This document shows, in pieces, positions 8,500 through 16,891 of a stretch of 64,000 nt of DNA. The stretch comes from CAKUIA01 sp044433115 (GTDB taxonomy: Bacteria; Verrucomicrobiota; Verrucomicrobiia; Opitutales; Intestinicryptomonadaceae): NCBI GenBank assembly GCA_044433115.1, contig JAWXTY010000005.1:18535-82534 (forward strand). Reading direction: 5' to 3'. A model generated the notes under the pieces. That model was not told where the DNA came from, did no database searches, and saw only the letters and a list, made by a program, of their open reading frames with translations. Each line of letters starts with the position of its first letter. Position 1 is the stretch's first letter. A program made the translations under genes and the position numbers.

Positions 8500-9963
8500 C
8501 TAGCTAAGCTCTTCTATAGATACAGCGTGAGCAAAACCATCGACATTTACGCTAAAGTGCTTTGCGTTTCCTGAAGCACTCAAAGAGCCTGTGTCTAGTG
8601 GAGGTTTTTTCAAAGCGTATGCAGACTTTGGCTTTTTATACAAGTCCTCAAGTTGCTGAGGGAACATTGCATAGATAACTGCGTGTTCGTCGTCGTCTTT
8701 TAAGCCCTTTTCTCTCAACTGCTTTTTGAGGTCTGCCATTCCAGCTTCTCTCAAATCTGCTGGGCGAACTGTGATAGGCTTTTTGCCAGACTTCTCTTGA
8801 GCTATAGCCATAACTTCAGGGTCAACTGGAGCTGGAGTTGTTCCATAGTATCCCAAAGCAATATCCATAGCTTGAGGGCTGAAATTCTTCCATCTGCCAA
8901 ACTTTACGTTCAACATAGCTTGAGTTCCAACAATCTGAGATGTAGGAGTTACCAATGGTATCCAACCTAATTTTTCTCTAACATAAGGAACTTCTGCAAA
9001 AACTTCTGCAAACTTGTCTTCCATATTTTGCTCTTTAAGCTGATTTCTGAAATTAGAAAGCATACCGCCAGGAACTTGATATATCAAAGCGTCAGTGTCG
9101 ATAACTTCGTTTTCACGCATTGTATAAGCACCTAATTCTGCATAAGTTTGAGTAAACATCTCTCTAAGTTCAGCAAGTTTATCTGCATCAAATTCTGGCT
9201 TTCTTGGGTGATTTTCCAACATAGCCAACATTCTTGATGCGTCTGGTTGAGCTGTGCCATTTGCAAAAGGTATTACACTAACATCTACAGCGTCTACGCC
9301 TGCGTCGATTGCAGCATAGTAAGTAGGAGCACCCATACCTGCTGTTTCGTGAGTGTGTATCCAAACAGGTATCTTTAGAGTATCCTTTAGAGCCTTAACT
9401 AGAGTATAAGTGATATAAGGAGGAATTAAGCCTGCCATATCCTTAATTACTATAGCGTCGCAACCCATTTCTTCTAACTCTTTACCCATTTGTACAAACT
9501 TTTCAAGCGTGTGAACTGGGCTAGATGTATAGCAAATTGTGCCATGGGCGATAGCTCCTGCGTCCTTTGCTGCCTTGATTGCACAACGCATATTACGAGT
9601 GTCATTTAGAGCATCGAAGATACGGAAAATATTCATACCGTGCTTTGCTGAAGTCTTTACAAAAGTTTCAACAATGTCATCTGGGTAATGCTGATAAGCA
9701 ACAATATTTTGACCTCTTAGAAGCATCATATGCTTTGTGTTTGGAGCTGCCTTTTTAAGGGCATCTAGCCTATCAAATGGAAATTCGCCCAAGAACCTTA
9801 AGCCAGCGTCTATGGTAGCACCGCCCCAAGTTTCTAAAGCACCAAAGCCCATTGTGTCTAATATCTTTGCAGGTTCAATCATTTGCTCAGTCGTCATTCT
9901 TGTCGCTGCCAAAGATTGATGTCCATCTCTCAATACTGTGTTGTTAAATGTTACTTTACTCAT
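8500..9963 (-). CDS. Carboxyltransferase subunit (pyruvate carboxylase B / oxaloacetate decarboxylase alpha type)
   Basis: HMGL-like TIM-barrel carboxyltransferase that moves CO2 between biotin and pyruvate/oxaloacetate. Residue 13 is the metal-binding Asp in RDGHQS; the barrel also shows GRWAG-type ETWGGATID, KDMAG and HTHETAG motifs, followed by the conserved PYC/OADA domain (QVPGGMLSNFRNQL). At 487 residues it ends without a biotinyl domain: there is no MKM motif and no Ala-Pro-rich linker. Biotin must therefore be carried by another protein not encoded in this window. Whether it works as pyruvate carboxylase, oxaloacetate decarboxylase or transcarboxylase cannot be told from this subunit. 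Confidence 0.88.
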   Translation of the reverse strand: MSKVTFNNTVLRDGHQSLAATRMTTEQMIEPAKILDTMGFGALETWGGATIDAGLRFLGEFPFDRLDALKKAAPNTKHMMLLRGQNIVAYQHYPDDIVETFVKTSAKHGMNIFRIFDALNDTRNMRCAIKAAKDAGAIAHGTICYTSSPVHTLEKFVQMGKELEEMGCDAIVIKDMAGLIPPYITYTLVKALKDTLKIPVWIHTHETAGMGAPTYYAAIDAGVDAVDVSVIPFANGTAQPDASRMLAMLENHPRKPEFDADKLAELREMFTQTYAELGAYTMRENEVIDTDALIYQVPGGMLSNFRNQLKEQNMEDKFAEVFAEVPYVREKLGWIPLVTPTSQIVGTQAMLNVKFGRWKNFSPQAMDIALGYYGTTPAPVDPEVMAIAQEKSGKKPITVRPADLREAGMADLKKQLREKGLKDDDEHAVIYAMFPQQLEDLYKKPKSAYALKKPPLDTGSLSASGNAKHFSVNVDGFAHAVSIEELS

Positions 9964-10054
9964 ATTTTGCCTTTATTGATAAATATCTTTTATATAAAAA
10001 GGAATATACGTTAAAATATATTCCCTTTGCAAGTTTTTTAGTTAATTTTTTGCC

Positions 10055-11530
10055 TTATTTCTTCTTTTCTGTGCTGGGCTTTAGCTGTTTGACATCGAAT
10101 TTTTCTATATGTTCTTCGATTTTGGCAAGCATAGAGTCTTTAATTTGAGCAAATTCTGGGTTTTTAGATAGCTCATTTTCTTGATAGAAATCCTTTTTAT
10201 TGTCAAATAGCATAGATGATTTTTTTGTTAAATCTCTAGGATTTAGCGTATACATTAAGCTGTAATCCTTATTGCGAACAGTAATGCCCTTAGACCAATA
10301 TGAAAATACTTCGTCTTTAACGTCAGCTTTTGGGTCTTCTAAAATTTTAACTAGACTTGTTCCGTGTATGCTTTCAGGTGCTTTTAAGTTGCAAAGCTCA
10401 GCTAAGGTTGGGTAAATATCTAAAGACTCAGCTAGAGACTCAGTTGAAACGCCAGCATTTTTCATATTTGGAGTTCTAATAATTAAAGGGGAATTTAATG
10501 CTCTGTTGAATAGAGTGTGCTTGCCCCACATTGCATATTCGCCAAGTTGCCAGCCATGGTCGCCCCAAAGAACTACTATAGTGTTGTCAGCAAGCCCAAG
10601 GCGTTCGAGTTCGTCTAAGACTTTACCTACAAGGCTGTCAGTGTAGCTTGCTGCAGCGTAATAGCCGTGCTTTAGAGTTAGAGATAACTCGTCGCTAGTT
10701 AGCTTTGTGAGATTAGTTTTTGTGTCTTTGTAAGCGTTGAACTCACCACTATTCATAGAAAAAGCTTTGTCGTGAGTAGCTGGATAGTTGCGAGGAGATG
10801 GGAGCTTTTTATCTTTTTCATCGTATAAATCCCAAAATTCCTTAGGAGAATTGAAAGGTAGGTGTGGTTTTACAAAACCTACAGCCAAGAGAAATGGTTG
10901 GTCTTGCTTAGCGAGTTCATTTAGCTTAGATATAGCCAATTTTGCATTTAGAGTGTCGAGATACTCATAACCTTCGGGCCCTTTTTCATAAGGGAGGGGG
11001 CGATTTCTGCCATAGCCTTCTTCGGGTTGCTCTACATAAGCATAAGTAGTTTGAGGGCTATGCCACTTGCCAAATTCAAAATATCGTTCGTCCCAGCTAT
11101 GCAAGAAGTCTGACTTCCAATCTGTGTTCTTTTCTTCTACGTGAGATATTTTAGATATGCAGATAGTTTTGTAGCCATTTTGCTTGAAGAGGTGAGGGAA
11201 ACTTTCTGGAATAGTATTGCTTGGCTTGTTTGCTCTAGTTACACTTGAGGCGTGATTTTGCACAAACTTAGCATCGCAAGGGCGAGATGAAGTTAACATA
11301 GAATGCCTTGAAGCTCCACAAGTTGGGACTTGTACATAGTGTCGAGTGAAAGTTCTGCCAGTGCTTGCAAGTTTATCAATATTAGGTGAAATAATTTCAC
11401 CATCATAGCACCCCAAATCTGGACGCAAATCGTCAATAGCAATAAACAAAACATTATAAGGCTTCTGAGCAAAGGCAAAGGCACTTGCACACAAAGCCAC
11501 TCCCATCAATGTACTTTTTAATATATTCAT
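10055..11530 (-). CDS. Secreted sulfatase, iduronate-2-sulfatase-like
   Basis: Type I sulfatase of 491 residues. I start it at the ATG at 11528-11530 because that gives a clean signal peptide (MNILKSTLMG...AFAQ); the longer frame runs back into a terminator hairpin. Metal-binding aspartates are in IAIDDLRPDLG (33-34), and the modifiable cysteine is C71 in PTCGASR, matching C-x-A-x-R for conversion to formylglycine. GDHGWQLGE and KPHLPF motifs are typical of the iduronate-2-sulfatase/choline-sulfatase group. Its role is probably removal of sulfate from host or dietary glycans. No maturation enzyme or second sulfatase is in the window. Confidence 0.92.
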   Translation of the reverse strand: MNILKSTLMGVALCASAFAFAQKPYNVLFIAIDDLRPDLGCYDGEIISPNIDKLASTGRTFTRHYVQVPTCGASRHSMLTSSRPCDAKFVQNHASSVTRANKPSNTIPESFPHLFKQNGYKTICISKISHVEEKNTDWKSDFLHSWDERYFEFGKWHSPQTTYAYVEQPEEGYGRNRPLPYEKGPEGYEYLDTLNAKLAISKLNELAKQDQPFLLAVGFVKPHLPFNSPKEFWDLYDEKDKKLPSPRNYPATHDKAFSMNSGEFNAYKDTKTNLTKLTSDELSLTLKHGYYAAASYTDSLVGKVLDELERLGLADNTIVVLWGDHGWQLGEYAMWGKHTLFNRALNSPLIIRTPNMKNAGVSTESLAESLDIYPTLAELCNLKAPESIHGTSLVKILEDPKADVKDEVFSYWSKGITVRNKDYSLMYTLNPRDLTKKSSMLFDNKKDFYQENELSKNPEFAQIKDSMLAKIEEHIEKFDVKQLKPSTEKKK

Positions 11531-11599
11531 AAATAAAACCCTAAATACTCCCATCTTCCAAGTCAAGCCAATAGTATAAGATACCACACATAAAGACAC

Positions 11600-11632
11600 A
11601 AAAAGACTCCCCCAATTAAAGGGGAGTCTCAA
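11600..11632 (-). terminator. Terminator-like hairpin between sucD and the sulfatase gene
   Basis: On the minus strand GAGACTCCCC and GGGGGAGTC form a strong stem followed by TTTTT. It lies downstream of sucCD and family-A copies A2 and A1, and just upstream of the sulfatase start. A sister hairpin is at 11828-11858. Confidence 0.65.
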
Positions 11633-11706
11633 AGTTTAATACACTCAATTTCTTTCAAATGCCAGCCTAAATTCAGCCAAAAATTTGCGTAAGCAAAATT
11701 TTTGTT

Positions 11707-11824
11707 GGGGCGTAAGATTGCCCTTCAGGCGAGTATTTGAGGATTTTTTGGGGTTGATGTTATATTAATACGTGAGAGTCCAAAAAATCCTCGAAACGGA
11801 GCATCAAGGGCGATATTACGCCCC
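11707..11824 (-). repeat. Family A imperfect-hairpin element, copy A1
   Basis: 118 bp framed by GGGGCGTAA and TTACGCCCC. The inner stem is GAGGATTTTTTGG/CCAAAAAATCCTC (13 perfect pairs). The segments between outer and inner stems do not pair but are conserved between copies (AGGCGAGTATTTG and CGGAGCATC). A satellite hairpin AAAAATTTGC/GCAAAATTTTT sits just outside at about 11679-11703. Strand is given so that the CGGAGTATC side is read second on plus, that is, in the sense of sucD. Confidence 0.8.
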
Positions 11825-11827
11825 CAA

Positions 11828-11858
11828 AAAAAGACTCCCAATCAAGGGAGTCTCAAAA
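11828..11858 (-). terminator. Terminator for sucCD
   Basis: On the minus strand GAGACTCCC and GGGAGTC form a stem with a TTGATT-type loop followed by seven Ts. It lies between family-A copies A2 and A1, about 170 bp after the sucD stop. Confidence 0.7.
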
Positions 11859-11917
11859 ATTCCAATACACCGAACTCTCGCTTTGCCGACAAAAAAATCC
11901 TTAGATTTTTTTGTTTT

Positions 11918-12036
11918 GGGGCGTAAGATTGCCCTTCAGACGAGTATTTGAAATTTTCACAGGTTCGAAGCGTATATTAATACGTGAGAATCTGTGAAAA
12001 TTTCGAAACGGAGTATCAAGGGCAATATTACGCCCC
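11918..12036 (-). repeat. Family A element, copy A2, overlapping the sucD stop codon
   Basis: 119 bp, outer ends GGGGCGTAA/TTACGCCCC, inner stem GAAATTTTCACAG/CTGTGAAAATTTC (13 perfect pairs), apical CGTAT/ATACG. Its end supplies the last two codons (Gly-Ala) and TAA stop of sucD. The satellite hairpin ACAAAAAAATC/GATTTTTTTGT lies at about 11889-11914. As far as I can compare by eye, it is the exact reverse complement of copy A8 at the other end of the window. Confidence 0.82.
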
Positions 12037-12918
12037 AAAACTCTTCCAGTGGTTGATTAGGGTCGTACCCATATCAGACGGAGTAGGAGCAACAGCGATG
12101 CCAGCGTCTTTAAGAGCAGCAATCTTGTCTTCAGCAGAGCCACTCTTACCAGAGATGATAGCACCTGCGTGTCCCATTCTTTTACCCTTAGGAGCAGTAA
12201 CGCCAGCGATGAAAGAAGCAACAGGTTTTTTGCAGTTGTCTTTTAACCAAGCAGCAGCTTCTTGTTCAGCAGTGCCACCGATTTCGCCAATCATAATGAT
12301 AGCTTCAGTTTCTTCGTCGTCGTTGAACATTTTAACAGCGTCTAAGTGGCTAGTGCCATTGATAGGGTCGCCGCCGATACCGATTACAGTACTTTGACCA
12401 TAGCCGAGGCTAGTAGTTTGCCATACAGCTTCGTAAGTTAGAGTACCAGAACGGCTCACGATACCAATGTTACCCTTTTTGTGGATATAACCTGGCATAA
12501 TACCGATTTTACATTCTTCTGGAGTGATGATACCAGGGCAGTTAGGACCGATTAGGCGAGAAACGCAATCAGAGGCGTTCATTCTAGCTTTAACTAGAGC
12601 CATATCCTTAACTGGGATACCTTCAGTGATACAAATAATCAAAGGTACTTTAGCATCGATAGCTTCCAAGATAGCGTCTGCTGCGAATGGAGGAGGAACG
12701 AATACTACGCATACGTTAGCACCTTCTTCAACTACAGATTCTTTAATAGTATTAAATACAGGTACTTTATCTTCGAAAAGCATACCACCCTTACCAGGAG
12801 TTACGCCAGCTACGATATTTGTGCCGTATTCCATACATAATTTAGAGTGAAACGCACCTGCTCCGCCAGTGATACCACTAACTACGAGTCTTGTGTCTTT
12901 ATTTACTAATACGCTCAT
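12028..12918 (-). CDS. sucD: Succinyl-CoA ligase alpha subunit
   Basis: CoA-binding subunit of succinyl-CoA synthetase in the TCA cycle. At 296 residues it is normal length. The phosphorylated histidine is H250 in KRMGHAGAI (E. coli H246), and the CoA site region GGAGAFHSK is near 18-26. It is 10 bp downstream of sucC. The last codons (…SFGA, stop) come from family-A repeat A2, so the native C-terminus was probably altered when the repeat arrived. Confidence 0.97.
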   Translation of the reverse strand: MSVLVNKDTRLVVSGITGGAGAFHSKLCMEYGTNIVAGVTPGKGGMLFEDKVPVFNTIKESVVEEGANVCVVFVPPPFAADAILEAIDAKVPLIICITEGIPVKDMALVKARMNASDCVSRLIGPNCPGIITPEECKIGIMPGYIHKKGNIGIVSRSGTLTYEAVWQTTSLGYGQSTVIGIGGDPINGTSHLDAVKMFNDDEETEAIIMIGEIGGTAEQEAAAWLKDNCKKPVASFIAGVTAPKGKRMGHAGAIISGKSGSAEDKIAALKDAGIAVAPTPSDMGTTLINHWKSFGA

Positions 12919-12928
12919 TTTAAATTCC

Positions 12929-14113
12929 TTATCCTTTTACAATTTTAACAATCTTTTCAGCTGCGTCAGAAAGAGAATCTGCTGCAACTAGGTCTATACC
13001 ACTTTCAGATAAAAGTTTTTTACCTTCTGCAACATTAGTACCTTCTAAACGAACAACTAAAGGCAAAGTTAAATTAACCTTTTTGCAAGCACCAATTACG
13101 CCCTTAGCGATGATGTCGCATCTCATAATACCACCGAAGATATTAACTAGGATACCCTTAGTGTTTTCGTCGCTCAATAGAATTTCGAATGCACCTGTGA
13201 TAGCTTCTTCAGTTGCACCGCCGCCTACGTCTAGGAAGTTTGCAGGAGAGCCACCGAAGTGCTTAATGATGTCCATAGTAGCCATAGCTAGACCTGCACC
13301 GTTTACCATACATGCGATGTCGCCATCTAGCTTGATATAGTTTAGGTCGAATTTCTTAGCTTCGATTTCCTTAGGGTCTTCTTCAGATAAGTCTCTTAGA
13401 GCAGAGATGTCAGCGTGCTTGAATAATGCGTTGTCGTCGAAAACAACCTTAGCGTCAAGAGCCTTGATTTGACCATCTTTAGTCAAAACTAATGGGTTAA
13501 CTTCTACAGTAGAGCAGTCTTTTTCCCAGAATACATTGTATAGACCATTGATTAGAGCAGAGAATTGCTTCATCAAAGATTTTTCGCCAAAGCCCAAGAA
13601 GAACGCCAATTGACGCATTTGGAAAGATTGCAAGCCCAATTCAGGGTTGATAGCAGCCTTATAAATTTTTTCTGGAGTTTCTTCAGCAACAGTTTCGATG
13701 TCCATACCACCTTCAGTAGATGCGATAATCATAGCCTTGCTAGATTCTCTGTCCATTACGATAGCTAGATAGTATTCTTTTTCGATTTGAGACGCTTCTT
13801 CGAAGTAGATAGTGCCAACGTTTTTGCCAACAGGACCAGTTTGCTTAGTAACAAGAACGTTATTAAACATTTTGTTAGCAATGCCTTCTGCTTCTGCTCT
13901 TGAAGCTACGTGTACGCCACCTTGATAGCCATCAGTAAAAGTACCTTTACCTCTGCCACCTGCGTGTATTTGACTCTTTACAACTACAATGTCGCCTGAA
14001 ATTTTAGCGATAGCATCTGCAAAAGCATCAGAGCTTGTTGCTGCCACGCCAGTTGGTACAGGTACAGAGTATTGTCTAAACAATTCCTTTGCTTGATATT
14101 CGTGAATATTCAT
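12929..14113 (-). CDS. sucC: Succinyl-CoA ligase beta subunit
   Basis: ATP-grasp subunit of succinyl-CoA synthetase, 394 residues. The N-terminus MNIHEYQAKELF is the family hallmark, followed by VVKSQIHAGGRGKG (ATP-grasp) and VNGAGLAMATMDIIK, DVGGGA and NIFGGIMRCD in the CoA/phosphate-handling half. It is the first gene of the sucC-sucD operon. Confidence 0.98.
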   Translation of the reverse strand: MNIHEYQAKELFRQYSVPVPTGVAATSSDAFADAIAKISGDIVVVKSQIHAGGRGKGTFTDGYQGGVHVASRAEAEGIANKMFNNVLVTKQTGPVGKNVGTIYFEEASQIEKEYYLAIVMDRESSKAMIIASTEGGMDIETVAEETPEKIYKAAINPELGLQSFQMRQLAFFLGFGEKSLMKQFSALINGLYNVFWEKDCSTVEVNPLVLTKDGQIKALDAKVVFDDNALFKHADISALRDLSEEDPKEIEAKKFDLNYIKLDGDIACMVNGAGLAMATMDIIKHFGGSPANFLDVGGGATEEAITGAFEILLSDENTKGILVNIFGGIMRCDIIAKGVIGACKKVNLTLPLVVRLEGTNVAEGKKLLSESGIDLVAADSLSDAAEKIVKIVKG

Positions 14114-14463
14114 TTTTTTTAGTATGTTTTAATCTAATTAATATTATGAACAAAAAATTTTACAAAAGGGGTATCTTAGATAGCTCTTGAATAAAAAATT
14201 TGCCTTGTATAAAAATATCTGTAGCAAAACCAAGTTTTTGAGGAAGTTTAGCAACAAAGACTTTCACACAATTTCATTTCAATACTTATTCAATACTCAT
14301 AATTTTTATATGCAAGATATTCTTATATTTTTTTTCAATATTTCTAAAATAGCAGACAAAAAAAATACATTTTTGTAATATTGAACAAATTTCGCCACAT
14401 CTAAAGGGGAAAAGAAAAACTTTTTACTTTACAAGACAAAACATTCTTATTAATTTTTTGTCT
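14114..14463. other. Divergent intergenic region sucC / DUF1080
   Basis: About 350 AT-rich bases that must hold the promoter for sucC on the minus strand and for the DUF1080 pair on the plus strand. I see no strong hairpin, repeat copy or recognisable operator. Confidence 0.5.
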
Positions 14464-15495
14464 ATGAAGAAATTTATATCACTAATTATATTAACATTAA
14501 TTTCACTAAGTGGCTTTGCCCAAAAAGACGAATTTGTTGGCTTTTACAAAGGCGACATTGTTGGTTTAAGCAAGATACCTTGGGATTTAACTAGAACTGT
14601 ATATGGTGAAGTATATAGAGTAAAGGACGAATATAGGCTAAGACTCGTAGGGCATATATTTAGTAGGTGTACAAATTATTTTATCAAAGAGGGGCTTAAG
14701 GCTAATGATGGCGTAATTAATTTCTCAGGAGGTGGCAGACTTTCTGTATCTAAGGGAACTATAACTCCAGAAAGCATTACTATAGTAGGTAAATCTACTA
14801 AAACTGACATAACGCTAAATATGACAAGATACAACCCTCCTCAAAGCACTTTGGGTCAAAAAGCACCAGATGGGGCAACTGTAATCTTCGATGGAACTAG
14901 CACTGATAATTTAGAATTTAAGGGAGCTAAGCCTTGTACCCTAGAAATCGTAGATGGGGCAATTGCTATAGACCCAAAAATCAAGGGGGCAAAAGATGGG
15001 GCAGTAGTGAGAAGCTCTGTATATACAAAGGAAAGCTTTGCTGGAGCATTTAAGTTGCACGTAGAGTTTATGTGTCCTGCAGATAGCTACCACTTATTAG
15101 GACAACAAAGGAATAACTCAGGTATATACTTAGGCGATTACGAAGTTCAAGTGCTAGACTCCTTTGGTCTAGAGTCTCTATGGGACGATTGTGGTGCTAT
15201 CTATAAACAAGTTGCTCCTTATAGAAACGCTTGCCTTGAACCTGGAGCTTGGCAAACTTATGATATTACATTTTATCCAGCAGAATTTGAAGGCAATAAG
15301 CTTGTTAAAAACCCAAGAGTTACTGTATATCAAAACGACATCAAAGTTCAGCACGAAACAGAAATTGAAACTGCAACAGCAGGGGCGGCTTCAGACCCTG
15401 ATAAATATAAGCACCCAAATAAAGCTTTGAAAATTATGTTACAAGAACATAAGAACAAAGTTCAATTTAGAAATATCTGGATAGAAAAACTATAA
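14464..15495 (+). CDS. Secreted DUF1080 (3-keto-disaccharide hydrolase-like) protein, first copy
   Basis: A 343-residue exported protein. I use the ATG at 14464, which begins the signal peptide MKKFISLIILTLISLSGFAQ, rather than the TTG two codons upstream. The N-terminal ~120 residues form a beta-rich domain; the C-terminal part (from about PDGATVIFDG) is a DUF1080 jelly-roll, with NNSGIYLGDYEVQVLDSFG and GAWQTYDITFYP. DUF1080 proteins hydrolyse 3-keto-glycosides or bind polysaccharides and are expanded in Verrucomicrobia and Planctomycetes. It is followed at 21 bp by a paralogue. Confidence 0.85.
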   Translation: MKKFISLIILTLISLSGFAQKDEFVGFYKGDIVGLSKIPWDLTRTVYGEVYRVKDEYRLRLVGHIFSRCTNYFIKEGLKANDGVINFSGGGRLSVSKGTITPESITIVGKSTKTDITLNMTRYNPPQSTLGQKAPDGATVIFDGTSTDNLEFKGAKPCTLEIVDGAIAIDPKIKGAKDGAVVRSSVYTKESFAGAFKLHVEFMCPADSYHLLGQQRNNSGIYLGDYEVQVLDSFGLESLWDDCGAIYKQVAPYRNACLEPGAWQTYDITFYPAEFEGNKLVKNPRVTVYQNDIKVQHETEIETATAGAASDPDKYKHPNKALKIMLQEHKNKVQFRNIWIEKL

Positions 15496-15516
15496 TAAAG
15501 AAGATAATATAAAGAT

Positions 15517-16554
15517 ATGAAAAAATTACTAGCAATATTCTTAGGCAGTATAATATCTCTTAGTGCCTTTGCAACAAAAGATGAATTTGTAGGCTTTTAT
15601 AAGGGGGACATTGAGGGCTTTACTAAATTGCCTTATGCTATAACTAAAACAGTCTACGCTGAAGTTTACAGACTTGGCGATAATTATAGATTGAGAATAC
15701 AGCCTAAGATTATGGCTCGTGCAGATACATACTATCTAAAAGAAAATCTAAAAGCTAAAGATGGCAAAATAAGCTTTGAAGGACATAGTCTCGACTTTAA
15801 GCTAAGTGGCTCTATCACACCCGAAGAACTTAAGGCTACTGGAACTCAGGGCAAAACAAAAGTATCTATGAGCTTAAAGCGATACAGCCCTCACATAGAA
15901 GCTATGGGAGCAAAAGCCCCTAAAGACGCTATAGTTATCTTCGATGGCAAGGATATGTCAAAACTAGAACACGCTGGAAATATCCCATCTCTATGGACTT
16001 TAGAAGATGGGGCTATGATTGCTAAAACAGATGCAAAAAATTCTGCAGGCAAGCCTATGAGAACTTCTATATATACTAAAGAAGCTTTCGATGGAGCATT
16101 TAAACTACACGTCGAGTTTAGGATACCTACAGAAGAATATCACCTATTAGGACAAAAGAGAAATAACTCTGGCGTATTTATGGGCGATTATGAAGTTCAA
16201 ATATTGGACTCATTTGGCTTGGAGTCGCAATTTAATGACTGTGGCTCTATATATAGACAAAGCCCTCCTTATGTGAATGCTTGCCTAGAACCAGGGGCTT
16301 GGCAATGTTATGATATAACTTTTTACCCTCCTGAATTTGATGAAAATGGCAAGCCTATCAAAGACCCTGTAATTAGCGTATATCAAAATGGTGTAAAAGT
16401 GCAATCTGACACTATAGTACCTACAACCACTACAGGCGGAACTGAAAGAGCAGCTAAATATACTCACGTACAAGGGGCAAGAAAACTTATGTTCCAAGAG
16501 CATACAAATAAAATTGCTTTTAGAAATATTTGGCTCTTGCCTATAGAAAAGTAG
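15517..16554 (+). CDS. Secreted DUF1080 protein, second tandem copy
   Basis: A 345-residue paralogue of the preceding gene with the same architecture: signal peptide (MKKLLAIFLGSIISLSAFAT), DEFVGFYKGDI N-terminal domain and DUF1080 core with NNSGVFMGDYEVQILDSFG and GAWQCYDITFYPPEF. The two clearly arose by duplication but have diverged throughout. They are probably cotranscribed and may act on related glycan substrates. A terminator follows at 16617-16652. Confidence 0.85.
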   Translation: MKKLLAIFLGSIISLSAFATKDEFVGFYKGDIEGFTKLPYAITKTVYAEVYRLGDNYRLRIQPKIMARADTYYLKENLKAKDGKISFEGHSLDFKLSGSITPEELKATGTQGKTKVSMSLKRYSPHIEAMGAKAPKDAIVIFDGKDMSKLEHAGNIPSLWTLEDGAMIAKTDAKNSAGKPMRTSIYTKEAFDGAFKLHVEFRIPTEEYHLLGQKRNNSGVFMGDYEVQILDSFGLESQFNDCGSIYRQSPPYVNACLEPGAWQCYDITFYPPEFDENGKPIKDPVISVYQNGVKVQSDTIVPTTTTGGTERAAKYTHVQGARKLMFQEHTNKIAFRNIWLLPIEK

Positions 16555-16616
16555 GCTTTTAAACAAAAAAAGTAGGCTTTTTTGCATAAATAATTAAATA
16601 ATATACAAAAATCTAA

Positions 16617-16652
16617 AAAAAATGCTTGCAAAATTTTCCTAAGCATTTTTTA
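16617..16652 (+). terminator. Terminator after the DUF1080 pair
   Basis: AAATGCTT and AAGCATTT form an eight-pair stem with a 14-base loop, followed by TTTTTT. The same stretch carries TTGCAA (16626-16631) about 18 bases before TTATAG (16650-16655), so the rpsR promoter may overlap this terminator. Confidence 0.6.
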
Positions 16653-16656
16653 TAGA
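16626..16656 (+). promoter_or_regulatory. Candidate promoter for rpsR
   Basis: TTGCAA, 18-19 bases, then TTATAG/TATAGA just upstream of rpsR. A similar (C)TTGCA element lies upstream of rplU and of tRNA-Arg, which supports it as a housekeeping -35 motif. Inferred by eye only. Confidence 0.35.
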
Positions 16657-16683
16657 TTGTCTTTAAATAGAAAAATTTCAAAT

Positions 16684-16866
16684 ATGAGCGAACAACAAAA
16701 GAAACCAGCAACAGAATTAAACTATACAGACACAGAGGCATTGAGCCGCTTTGTTACTGAAACAGGTAAAATACTTCCACGCAAATTTACTGGGCTAACT
16801 GCTAAAGAACAACGCCACGTAAAAAAGAGCGTAAAGCATGCACGTAATATGCTTTTGATGAAGTAG
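16684..16866 (+). CDS. rpsR: 30S ribosomal protein bS18
   Basis: A 60-residue protein with the S18 core ILPRKFTGLTAKEQRHVKKS and basic C-terminal helix KHARNMLLM. I place the start at the ATG at 16684 because the upstream TTG adds an atypical nine-residue extension. It is detached from the usual rpsF-ssb-rpsR-rplI cluster and lies upstream of a Sua5 gene. Confidence 0.88.
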   Translation: MSEQQKKPATELNYTDTEALSRFVTETGKILPRKFTGLTAKEQRHVKKSVKHARNMLLMK

Positions 16867-16891
16867 TCTTTACTTTTATAGATTTTTAATT

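Noticed and set aside
11531..11632. 34-residue N-terminal extension of the sulfatase
   Set aside because: It is translated from a terminator hairpin region; the downstream ATG gives a proper signal peptide.
11707..11824. Family A elements as integron attC sites
   Set aside because: They are imperfect palindromes with unpaired conserved parts, but they lack the RYYYAAC/GTTRRRY core sites, there is no integrase, and neighbours are core genes rather than cassettes.
11707..12036. Family A elements as ordinary Rho-independent terminators
   Set aside because: The main hairpins are not followed by a T run, are far larger than terminators, and separate canonical terminators are present nearby (11828-11858, 61493-61570).
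14187..14378. 63-codon frame between sucC and the DUF1080 gene
   Set aside because: Phe/Lys/Asn-rich composition expected from AT-rich non-coding DNA, no ribosome-binding site, and it would occupy the promoter region.
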